From Gemmatimonadales bacterium (GTDB lineage Bacteria > Gemmatimonadota > Gemmatimonadetes > Gemmatimonadales > GWC2-71-9): a stretch of DNA of 38,655 nucleotides. Positions within the stretch are counted from its first letter, which is position 1. Every line of letters begins with the position of its first letter. A program made the position numbers and the translations under genes. The notes beneath the pieces were generated by a model. The model did not search any database. It had not been told where the DNA came from and was given only the letters and a program-made list of their open reading frames with translations. Positions 32,345 through 38,655 of the stretch are shown here, in pieces. The stretch lies in NCBI GenBank assembly GCA_011772755.1, contig WVYX01000092.1, positions 1 through 38,655 on the forward strand, in the 5' to 3' direction.

Positions 32345-32373
32345 ATGATGGCTCAGTGCTGAGGGCTGAAGGC

Positions 32374-33651
32374 TCAAGGCTGACGGTCTTCGTACCCCAT
32401 AATCACCAGCCCACTCGGCACCTTTGGCATGAAATAGGTGGATTTCTGCGGCATGGTCGCACCTGCGTCCGCGACGGCCAGGACCTGCTCCACCGCCGTT
32501 GGATTGAGCAGCACCCCGGCAGCTGCATCCCCCCGTTGCACTTCGTCGATCACATGGTGCGGGTCCGCGCTGTAGTCGATCCGCCCAACGTCGCCGGCCG
32601 AGGCGAGCAGACGTTTGACAATGAGCTCATCAATGCGAGCCACGTCGAGGGAGGCCACCGCAGGTTGGTTCGCAAACGGGAGATCCCCCAGGCTGGCACC
32701 ACCTTTGAGCAGGAACGCCTGTGCCTTGCCGCCAGGCAGCACCACGACGCAGGCAGTTCCCCGATTCCTCAGCGTCGCCAGCTCGTCAGCGTAGTTGGCT
32801 TGGCTCAGCAGCTCACGGATCTGGAAACGCTCACGAAGCTCATTGACCACGGCCATGCCGTCCACTGGTCCTCCATAAACCAGTCGGTGCGTAGGTAGCA
32901 CGAGCAGGCCAGGGTCGCTCAGTGAGACGATCAGGGCAGGTACGCGGTCCGCTGCCGGGTTCTCCTCGCGGTAGGCTACGGCGGTTTCGTATCGATGATG
33001 GCCGTCGGCGATGTAGAGCGCACCTTGGCTGGCTGCCGCCGCGAGGGCCCGGGCTTGCTGCCCAGCGACGCGCCACAATGCGATCTTCACGCCGGTGAGC
33101 TCTGCCCGAGCAAGCGGCCGGTTCTGAGTCGCTTTCTCGAGCATTCCCCTCAGAGTTCCATCCTCATCCCGCGCGCACACAAGCAGAGCCTCAAACGTCG
33201 CCTGCGCGGCGCGCAGGAGGGCAAGCCTATCATCCTTGGGCGCCGGGTGCGTCTTCTCGTGAGGCTTGACTCGCCCGTTCACGAACGGCTCCGCAGCGAC
33301 ACCGCCGATCACCCCGGTGCGGACATGTCGATGGCCTTCCGGCGTGGTGAACTCCTGTCGCAGCACGTAGAGGCTCGGTACCCTGTCACGAACGAACACG
33401 CCAGCGCTCCGCCAATCCGCCAGGAGCCCAGCCGCCCTCGTGTAGGGGTCACCATCCGTCGCGGGCAGAGTGAGGTGCACAATGTTGTGGCGATCCCGGT
33501 CGGCATACATCGGCCGCTCACTCGGCGCGATCACGTCGTAGGGCGGCGCAATGAGACCACTGAGCCGGGAGCGATTACGGTAGCGCTCGCCCCGGAAGGG
33601 AGCCACCAGCCCGGCGCGTTCTCCGCCTAGCCGCGGCACCCTATCGCTCAC
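32374..33651 (-). CDS. DUF1015 family protein (SerK-like fold)
   Basis: 425 residues from the GTG at 33651 (another GTG at 33693 is possible; neither has a strong ribosome-binding site). Family hallmarks are VAPFRGERYRN and IAPPYDVIAPSE near the start, EKTHPAPKDDRLALLRA, the central IADGHHRYETAVAYRE (about residue 225) and PTHRLVYG. DUF1015 is related to the archaeal free-serine kinase SerK, in which the DGHHR-type region is part of the active site. Bacterial members are mostly uncharacterised, so a kinase role for free serine or a similar metabolite is inference. It is the last gene of the fad-prodh-rsgA operon, 57 bp after rsgA, and ends at the large hairpin. Confidence 0.85.
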   Translation of the reverse strand: MSDRVPRLGGERAGLVAPFRGERYRNRSRLSGLIAPPYDVIAPSERPMYADRDRHNIVHLTLPATDGDPYTRAAGLLADWRSAGVFVRDRVPSLYVLRQEFTTPEGHRHVRTGVIGGVAAEPFVNGRVKPHEKTHPAPKDDRLALLRAAQATFEALLVCARDEDGTLRGMLEKATQNRPLARAELTGVKIALWRVAGQQARALAAAASQGALYIADGHHRYETAVAYREENPAADRVPALIVSLSDPGLLVLPTHRLVYGGPVDGMAVVNELRERFQIRELLSQANYADELATLRNRGTACVVVLPGGKAQAFLLKGGASLGDLPFANQPAVASLDVARIDELIVKRLLASAGDVGRIDYSADPHHVIDEVQRGDAAAGVLLNPTAVEQVLAVADAGATMPQKSTYFMPKVPSGLVIMGYEDRQP

Positions 33652-33708
33652 ACAGCTGTCGCACGACACGACCGCCGATGATTGCCGTTGCACCGGTGGC
33701 GAACAACG

Positions 33709-34635
33709 TCACCGCCTGCGCTCCGAGGCCCACGGCCGTGCGGCGCGAGTCGCTTCTCGCAACAGCAACCGGTAGGACTCGAGCCGACTCCCGGCGATGG
33801 ATCCCTGTTCCGCTGCCCCGGCCACGGCACATCCCGGTTCCTCCAAGTGGCGGCAGTTGTCAAATCGGCACTGTCCGACGAAACGACCGAACTCTGGAAA
33901 GGCCGCGGCCACTTCAAGCGGCTCGAGACCCCAGAGACCAACGTCTCGCAGCCCCGGGGTGTCGACGACGAATCCATCCTTTCCGAACGGATGCATCTCG
34001 GCAGCAACCGTAGTGTGGCGGCCCGCCTGCGATCTCTCACTTACCTCGCCCGTCCGAAGTCGCAGCCCAGGCTGCAGCACGTTCAGTAGGCTGGACTTTC
34101 CCGCCCCGGTTGGCCCGCTAAAGAGCGAGACGCATCCATCAAGCTGGCGGCGCAGGTCTTCTAGGCCGCTCCGCTCCGGCACACTCGTCCTCATGACCGG
34201 ATAGCCAGCGGCCTGATACGGCATCCCGAATTCACTGCAATCCGCGACGAGATCGCACTTGTTGACCACCACCGCCACCGACAGGTCATTCGCCTCTGCG
34301 ACCGCAGTGAAGCGATCGATGAGGTAAGGGTCCCAGTCGGGCTGGCGTGCCGCCCCCACCACGACAACCTGATCCAAGTTGGCGGCAACAGGGCGCACGC
34401 CCCGCGACTTCCCGGGAGTGCGGCGTTTGAGCAGCGAGCGGCGTGGGTGCACAGCTTCGATGGTGGTCGCGTTGTCAGGATGGGTCTGCACTGTCACCAC
34501 ATCGCCTACGAGGACACGATTGCGGGAGCCCTTCTTGAGCCGGCCTCGCAGGGTGGCCTCGAGGCAGTGGCCGTCGCCAAATACGCGGTAGCGGCCGCCC
34601 GTTCTCGACAGCACGACCCCGGTGCGCTGGCTCAC
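33709..34635 (-). CDS. rsgA: ribosome small-subunit-dependent GTPase A
   Basis: RsgA (EngC, YjeQ) is a late-acting 30S ribosome assembly GTPase. The 308 residues show the N-terminal OB fold (about 1-85) followed by the circularly permuted GTPase, with motifs in the order NKCD (125-128), GPTGAGKS Walker A (174-181) and DTPG (225-228). The zinc finger is Cys256, Cys261, His263 and Cys269 (CRFDNCRHLEEPGC). The length is normal. The GTG start at 34635 overlaps the stop of the 107-residue gene in a GTGA, so it is translationally coupled to the upstream catabolic genes, an uncommon home for an assembly factor. All key residues are present. Confidence 0.95.
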   Translation of the reverse strand: MSQRTGVVLSRTGGRYRVFGDGHCLEATLRGRLKKGSRNRVLVGDVVTVQTHPDNATTIEAVHPRRSLLKRRTPGKSRGVRPVAANLDQVVVVGAARQPDWDPYLIDRFTAVAEANDLSVAVVVNKCDLVADCSEFGMPYQAAGYPVMRTSVPERSGLEDLRRQLDGCVSLFSGPTGAGKSSLLNVLQPGLRLRTGEVSERSQAGRHTTVAAEMHPFGKDGFVVDTPGLRDVGLWGLEPLEVAAAFPEFGRFVGQCRFDNCRHLEEPGCAVAGAAEQGSIAGSRLESYRLLLREATRAARPWASERRR

Positions 34636-34955
34636 CAGACTGACCGCTCCTTCTCAGCGGCAATCGCCCGATCGAGATGCGCCTTCACCTCGTGCAGACT
34701 GAGCTGCCGTATCCCTGCGTCCGCTTCCTCGAGGCTCTCACCGAACACGAGATAGGGAGTTTCCAGGTGGCCCACTGGTCGATCCCCCGCGTCCGACCAG
34801 CGAACGAACAAGACTGCTGCCCCATAGCGACCGTGTTCGTCCGGGTCGTCGTCGACGTAGATCGCGGCGGAGTAGGCCTTGCCGTCCGCACCTCGAAACG
34901 CAGGCGGCCGATCATGGAGATCCAGGTAGCCGCCAAGGGTGGCGTCCTCGGTCAC
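34632..34955 (-). CDS. conserved-looking 107-aa protein of unknown function
   Basis: 107 residues, embedded between proline dehydrogenase and rsgA. Its GTG start (34955) overlaps the stop of the former and its stop overlaps the start of the latter, both as GTGA. This tight double coupling is good evidence that it is a real gene. The N-terminus LGGYLDLHDRPPAFRGADGKA is followed by strands (SAAIYVDDDPDEHGRYGAAV, LFVRWSD) and a C-terminal helix (LSLHEVKAHLDRAIAAEKER). No membrane segment, Cys or signal is present. It recalls small acidic proteins of unknown function. I cannot assign a family. Confidence 0.8.
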   Translation of the reverse strand: MTEDATLGGYLDLHDRPPAFRGADGKAYSAAIYVDDDPDEHGRYGAAVLFVRWSDAGDRPVGHLETPYLVFGESLEEADAGIRQLSLHEVKAHLDRAIAAEKERSVW

Positions 34956-35884
34956 CGGCGGCGCACCGTCTCTTTGAGTACACTCCCCACCATGAACGCC
35001 AAGTTAGCCGGCCGCTCGGCGAGTCGACGCATCAGATAGGGATACCATGCGGTGCCAAAGGGAATATAGACCCGCATGTTGTAACCGCGGGCGCGCAATC
35101 CGCGCTGCAGGTCACGGCGAACACCGTAGAGCATCTGGAACTCGAACCGCTCAGGGGGAATACCGCGTTCCTTCACAAACGCCACAGCTTGATCTATCAG
35201 CGCCTCATCATGCGTCGCGATTCCAGGATAAGCGCCGTGCTCCAGCAGCTTCTGCATGAGCCTGACAAACGAGGCGTCGACTTCTCGCTTGTCCTGCAAC
35301 GCAACTGATGCCGGCTCCGCGTACGCTCCCTTGCAGAGCCGAACACGCGCACGCTTGACGATGAGGTCTTCTATGTCCCGATCCGATCGGCGAAGATAGC
35401 TCTGAATCACGACCCCGGTGAGATCACCAAATGTCGGATGGAGCTCTTCGTGGAACAGCTTCAGCGTTCGCTCGGTGTACGCCGAACCCTCCATGTCCAT
35501 GCGCACAAAGACGTTGCGCTCCTTGGCGCAGGTGAGCACCGCCCGCATGTTCTCGGCGCACAGGTCGTATCCGATGGCGAGCCCCAGCTGCGTCAGCTTC
35601 ACCGAGACGTTGCCGTTCACACTCTCCGCGGCGATGGCGTCGATGGTTCGCACAACCTGATCGCGGGCCGCCTTAGTCTCCACGGCGCTGGACACGCTCT
35701 CACCGAGGAGGTCGAGGCTCACCGCGATGCCCTTCGCGTTCATGGCATGAGCCGCGGCGATGGCGCTGTCCAGTGTCTCGCCGGCCACGAAACGGGACGC
35801 GATACGCCGGGCGAGCCGATTACGCTTGACAAAGTTGAAAACGCCTGAGTGTTCGCTGAGCCAGAGGAAGGTGCGCCGGAGCAC
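34952..35884 (-). CDS. proline dehydrogenase (monofunctional, FAD)
   Basis: 310 residues, the size of single-domain PRODH (PutB-like), which oxidises L-proline to pyrroline-5-carboxylate and passes electrons to the quinone pool at the inner membrane face. Signatures of the beta/alpha-barrel: VSVKLTQLGLAIG, VRMDMEGSAYTERTL, GVVIQSYLRRSDRDI, RVRLCKGAYAEP, YPGIATHDEALI, FEFQMLYGVRRDLQ and the C-terminal YIPFGTAWYPYLMRRLAERPAN with the substrate-binding Arg pair. It starts 3 bp after the FadJ stop and overlaps the next gene as GTGA. The partner pyrroline-5-carboxylate dehydrogenase is not in the window. Placing it inside a beta-oxidation operon suggests joint use of amino acids and lipids. Confidence 0.92.
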   Translation of the reverse strand: MLRRTFLWLSEHSGVFNFVKRNRLARRIASRFVAGETLDSAIAAAHAMNAKGIAVSLDLLGESVSSAVETKAARDQVVRTIDAIAAESVNGNVSVKLTQLGLAIGYDLCAENMRAVLTCAKERNVFVRMDMEGSAYTERTLKLFHEELHPTFGDLTGVVIQSYLRRSDRDIEDLIVKRARVRLCKGAYAEPASVALQDKREVDASFVRLMQKLLEHGAYPGIATHDEALIDQAVAFVKERGIPPERFEFQMLYGVRRDLQRGLRARGYNMRVYIPFGTAWYPYLMRRLAERPANLAFMVGSVLKETVRRR

Positions 35885-35887
35885 GAA

Positions 35888-38017
35888 TCAGGCCGAAGGA
35901 TAAAAGCGCTCAGCACCGGCAGCCATGCGCTGGAGACGCGGGCACGGCGCGAAGCGTTCGCCATACTCCTCAGCTAGCTGTTCCAGGGTCTCGACGGCCT
36001 GAGCGGCACCGACGTCATCGAGATATCGCAGGGGACCGCCTCGGAACGCCGGGAAACCGATGCCGAAGACCGCTCCGATGTCACCATCGCGCGGCGAGCG
36101 CACCACACCCTCGTCCACGGCCCTTGCCGCCTCGTTCAGCATCGAGTACGTCAGCCGCCGCCCGATATCACCACGCGGCACGTGCGATGCAATCTCTGCC
36201 TCGATAATCTCATAAACGGCCTCGTCCACCCCACGCCTCTCGCCCTGCTCATAGCGGTAGAACCCGCGCCTGCTCTTGCGACCCAGGCGGCGATCTTCGG
36301 TCATGCGCGCCAGCCCGGCCATCGGACGCATCCGTTCACCAAACGCCTCATACAGGACCTCCGATGCCTTCTGCGCAACGTCGAGCCCGATCTCGTCAAG
36401 CAAGGTGATCGGTCCCACAGGGAACCCATACTTCGTCATCGTCTTGTCGATCGCATCGACGGTGACCCCTTCCTCCAGCAAGCGACCGGCCTCGTTGAGG
36501 TATGGTGCGAGAATCCGGTTCACCCAGAAGCCGGGACAATCGCGCACAACAATGACCGTCTTCCCCATTTCCCGACCGAAGGCAGCCGCCGTCACCGTAG
36601 CCCAAGACGCGGTCTGGTCGGTCACGATGACCTCCAGGAGGGGCATCCTCTCCACTGGCGAGAAGAAGTGCATACCCAGGACCCGATTAGGTTGCCCGAC
36701 CACCTCGGCGATGCGCTCGATGGGGATGGTGCTGGTGTTGGAGGCAATGACACAGTCATCTGGCACGTGCCGGTCGAGCGCTCGCATGACTTCGTGCTTG
36801 ACGTCGAGATCTTCGAACACGGCTTCGATGGCCAGGTCCACGCGGCCGAAGCCTTCCCACCCGGTCCCCCCAGAGAGCAGCCGCTCGAGCCTGAGATATT
36901 GGTGCTTCGTGATGCGGCGACGCTTGACCCGGCTGGCGAGAATCTTCCGCGCTGCCTTCAATCCCCGGGCAACACTCGGGAGATCCGTGTCGCGAAGGCG
37001 AACGTCAACCCCGGCCTGCAACACGGCCACAGCACCAATGGAGGACCCCATGAAGCCGGCGCCTACCACTCCGAGGTTCCGGACCGGCTTCGGAGGCGGC
37101 GCTTCGCCCTCGACACCGGGGTCCTTCTTGAGTGCAGTGCTGGCGAAGAAGATCTGCACGAGTCGGCGCGACACGTCCCCCACCGCGAGCTCGGCGAAGA
37201 GGGCCGCCTCCATGTCCATGCCAGCTTCGACTCCATACCGAATCCCGTGGCGCACTGCCTTGAGTGCCGCCAGCGGAGCAGGGTAGTGCCCGCCGGTCCG
37301 CTTGAGAACCTGTTTTCGCGCGCCGGCGTACACCACCCTTCGACCGAGGGGATTCCTGTCCAGCGCGAGTCCCGCGACGCCACGCCTCCGACGCTTGGGA
37401 CGCCACCCGTCCGCCAGGCGCGCTGCCACCTCCCACGCGACCTGATCCAGGATTGCTGGGTGCACCAACTCGTCTACGACTCCCATCCTGAATGCGCGGC
37501 GGGCGGCAAGCTGCCTGCCAGCGAGAATCACGTGTAGCGCGTTCCGCACGCCGATCAGGCGTGGCAGTCGCTGGCACCCGCCAGCTGCGGGAATGATGCC
37601 GAGCTGCACCTCTGGTAGGCCGATCCTGGTCTTGGGGTGGTCCGTGGCGACGCGGTAGGTGCACGCGAGTGCAACCTCGAGACCGCCTCCGAGACAAGCA
37701 CCATGAATGGCCGCGACGACGGGCTTGCCGAGCTGCGCCAGCCGGTTGACCAGTGCCTGACCCTTTCGGACTAGTTCATGAGCCTCCTCCCGAGAGCGCA
37801 AGGCCACGAACTCGTCGATGTCGGCACCCGCAATGAACGAATCAGGTTTGGTGGAGATGAGCACGATCGCCCGGACGGCTGCGTCCGATGCCAGCTCACT
37901 CAGCAGGCCGTCGATCTCATCCCGCACGCCACGAGTGATCTTGTTTACCGGCTCACCCGGTAGGTTCAGTTCGACACGGGCCACGTAGTCCTTGACCTGC
38001 GTGGTGAAGGCGTTCAC
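35888..38017 (-). CDS. fadJ: multifunctional fatty-acid oxidation protein (enoyl-CoA hydratase / 3-hydroxyacyl-CoA dehydrogenase)
   Basis: 709 residues, the usual length of FadB/FadJ. The N-terminal crotonase domain (about 1-190) has the oxyanion loop HGACLGGGLEVALACTY with its Glu and LPEVQLGIIPAAGG with the second catalytic Glu. The linker leads to the NAD-binding Rossmann part (LGVVGAGFMGSSIGAVAVLQ, about 318) and the HCDH domains with IASNTSTIPIERIAEVVG, GMHFFSPVERMPLLEVI and DCPGFWVNRILAPYLNEA. The catalytic His is in GMHFFSP. It acts with the thiolase to carry out three steps of beta-oxidation. The gene is 2 bp after the thiolase stop and 3 bp before proline dehydrogenase. FadJ rather than FadB is my estimate from the N-terminal sequence, and both are possible. 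Confidence 0.92.
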   Translation of the reverse strand: MNAFTTQVKDYVARVELNLPGEPVNKITRGVRDEIDGLLSELASDAAVRAIVLISTKPDSFIAGADIDEFVALRSREEAHELVRKGQALVNRLAQLGKPVVAAIHGACLGGGLEVALACTYRVATDHPKTRIGLPEVQLGIIPAAGGCQRLPRLIGVRNALHVILAGRQLAARRAFRMGVVDELVHPAILDQVAWEVAARLADGWRPKRRRRGVAGLALDRNPLGRRVVYAGARKQVLKRTGGHYPAPLAALKAVRHGIRYGVEAGMDMEAALFAELAVGDVSRRLVQIFFASTALKKDPGVEGEAPPPKPVRNLGVVGAGFMGSSIGAVAVLQAGVDVRLRDTDLPSVARGLKAARKILASRVKRRRITKHQYLRLERLLSGGTGWEGFGRVDLAIEAVFEDLDVKHEVMRALDRHVPDDCVIASNTSTIPIERIAEVVGQPNRVLGMHFFSPVERMPLLEVIVTDQTASWATVTAAAFGREMGKTVIVVRDCPGFWVNRILAPYLNEAGRLLEEGVTVDAIDKTMTKYGFPVGPITLLDEIGLDVAQKASEVLYEAFGERMRPMAGLARMTEDRRLGRKSRRGFYRYEQGERRGVDEAVYEIIEAEIASHVPRGDIGRRLTYSMLNEAARAVDEGVVRSPRDGDIGAVFGIGFPAFRGGPLRYLDDVGAAQAVETLEQLAEEYGERFAPCPRLQRMAAGAERFYPSA

Positions 38018-38019
38018 AC

Positions 38020-38655
38020 TCAGCCCCGCTCCAGCACCATGGCGAAACCCATGCCTCCCTGCGCACAGACCGAGATCAGGCCAAACTGCACGTCCCGGCG
38101 CTTCATCTCGTTGGCGAGTGTCAGGGTGATCCGGGCACCGGTGGCGCCGAACGGGTGTCCGATGGCGATGGATCCCCCCATTACATTGAGCCGATTCCAG
38201 TCAACTTCACCAATTGGCTGGGATCGTCCCAGGTTCTCCTGTGCCCAGGTCTTCGACTCAAAGGCCTGAATGTTCGAGAGCACTTGTGCGGCAAACGCCT
38301 CGTGCATCTCGTAGAGGCCCAGCTCTTTCCAGGTTATCTGTGCGCGGTCGAGCGCCTTGGGCACGGCGTAAGCTGGACCCTGAAGTAGCTGCACACTCGG
38401 ATCCAGCGCGGCGACTGCATACGACCGAATGAACACCAGCGGCTCGTGGCCCAGAGCACGGGCCGCCTCCTCGCTCATGAGGATCACCGCCCCAGCACCA
38501 TCGGTCAGTGGAGAAGCATTCGCCGCCGTCACTGTCCCGTAGCGCCTGTCGAACACGGGCTTGAGCTGGGCCATCTGCTCCAGGTTCGCGTCTGGTCGGA
38601 TTCCATTGTCTCGAGTGACGAATTCTCCCAAGCCAGGCACGAAGACTGGCGCGAT
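38020..38655 (-). CDS. acetyl-CoA acyltransferase / thiolase (partial, 5' end outside window)
   Basis: The C-terminal 211 residues of a thiolase. The frame stays open to the window edge. The catalytic His is in YEMHEAFAAQ, the second active-site His in GGSIAIGHPFGATGAR and the C-terminal catalytic Cys in SVCAQGGMGFAMVLERG. The N-terminal nucleophile Cys lies outside. MHEAFA is typical of FadI/trifunctional-type beta-ketothiolases, which fits the adjacent FadJ. It cleaves 3-ketoacyl-CoA to acetyl-CoA and a shortened acyl-CoA. It is the first visible gene of a minus-strand operon running to the hairpin at 32261-32344. Confidence 0.93.
   Translation of the reverse strand: MAPVFVPGLGEFVTRDNGIRPDANLEQMAQLKPVFDRRYGTVTAANASPLTDGAGAVILMSEEAARALGHEPLVFIRSYAVAALDPSVQLLQGPAYAVPKALDRAQITWKELGLYEMHEAFAAQVLSNIQAFESKTWAQENLGRSQPIGEVDWNRLNVMGGSIAIGHPFGATGARITLTLANEMKRRDVQFGLISVCAQGGMGFAMVLERG

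Noticed and set aside
36182-37537. 451-residue plus-strand open frame opposite the FadJ-like gene
   Set aside because: Antisense shadow with His/Arg/Pro-rich composition and no recognisable domain.

Overview
The window is 38.7 kb of GC-rich bacterial chromosome, densely packed with genes on both strands and with no phage, insertion sequence, rRNA, tRNA or CRISPR array that I can see. The gene content suggests a Gemmatimonadota-like Gram-negative bacterium. The pointers are an outer membrane (Omp85-type and OmpA-type proteins, a lipoprotein, a DUF5916 barrel protein), Ser/Thr kinase signalling, a secreted M28 peptidase, fused E1 and aconitase-type enzymes, and several small conserved-looking proteins of the kind common in that phylum. 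This assignment is inference from gene style, not from a marker gene.

Layout. 1-4683 (minus strand): PAS-Fis regulator, Omp85-like protein, hotdog thioesterase, lipoprotein, then a 143-bp perfectly in-register palindrome, then the start of ispH (cut by the window edge). 4930-5523: a TetR regulator with two operator-like sites. 5514-9555 (minus): a DEAH helicase, 6-phosphofructokinase, and a short gene that reads through an in-frame TGA as a SelW-like (Rdx family) selenoprotein with a CxxU motif and a SECIS-like hairpin. 9770-14993 (plus): a membrane-GAF-MCP signalling protein, an OmpA protein with seven thrombospondin type 3 repeats, a long nested hairpin, and a DUF4015 putative glycoside hydrolase. 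15009-17051 (minus): an aconitase-superfamily enzyme with the swivel domain at its N-terminus. 17111-22388 (plus): a beta-propeller-like secreted protein and M28 peptidase (ATGA overlap), a squalene-cyclase-like protein whose N-terminus has no ATG/GTG/TTG start, a TrmB regulator and a second TetR regulator, the last two with perfect inverted repeats next to their start codons.

22401-25294 (minus): Lon protease and a small conserved-looking protein, with a cluster of four TGTTGGCA-like boxes upstream of lon. 25379-27289 (plus): a Ser/Thr kinase with a 2TM membrane anchor and a coiled-coil tail. 27298-29775 (minus): a fused alpha/beta E1 2-oxoacid dehydrogenase preceded by an 83-residue helical protein. 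30049-32262 (plus): DUF5916/CBM9-like outer-membrane protein, ending in a large 34-bp-arm hairpin. 32374-38655 (minus): a tight operon of thiolase (partial), FadJ-like multifunctional enzyme, proline dehydrogenase, a 107-residue unknown protein, RsgA and a DUF1015 protein.

Metabolically the window covers fatty-acid beta-oxidation, proline oxidation, branched-chain or pyruvate E1 decarboxylation, glycolysis and isoprenoid synthesis, typical of an aerobic heterotroph living on amino acids and lipids. The most notable item is the SelW-like selenoprotein at 9322-9555, which a standard gene caller ends at the TGA and so misses.
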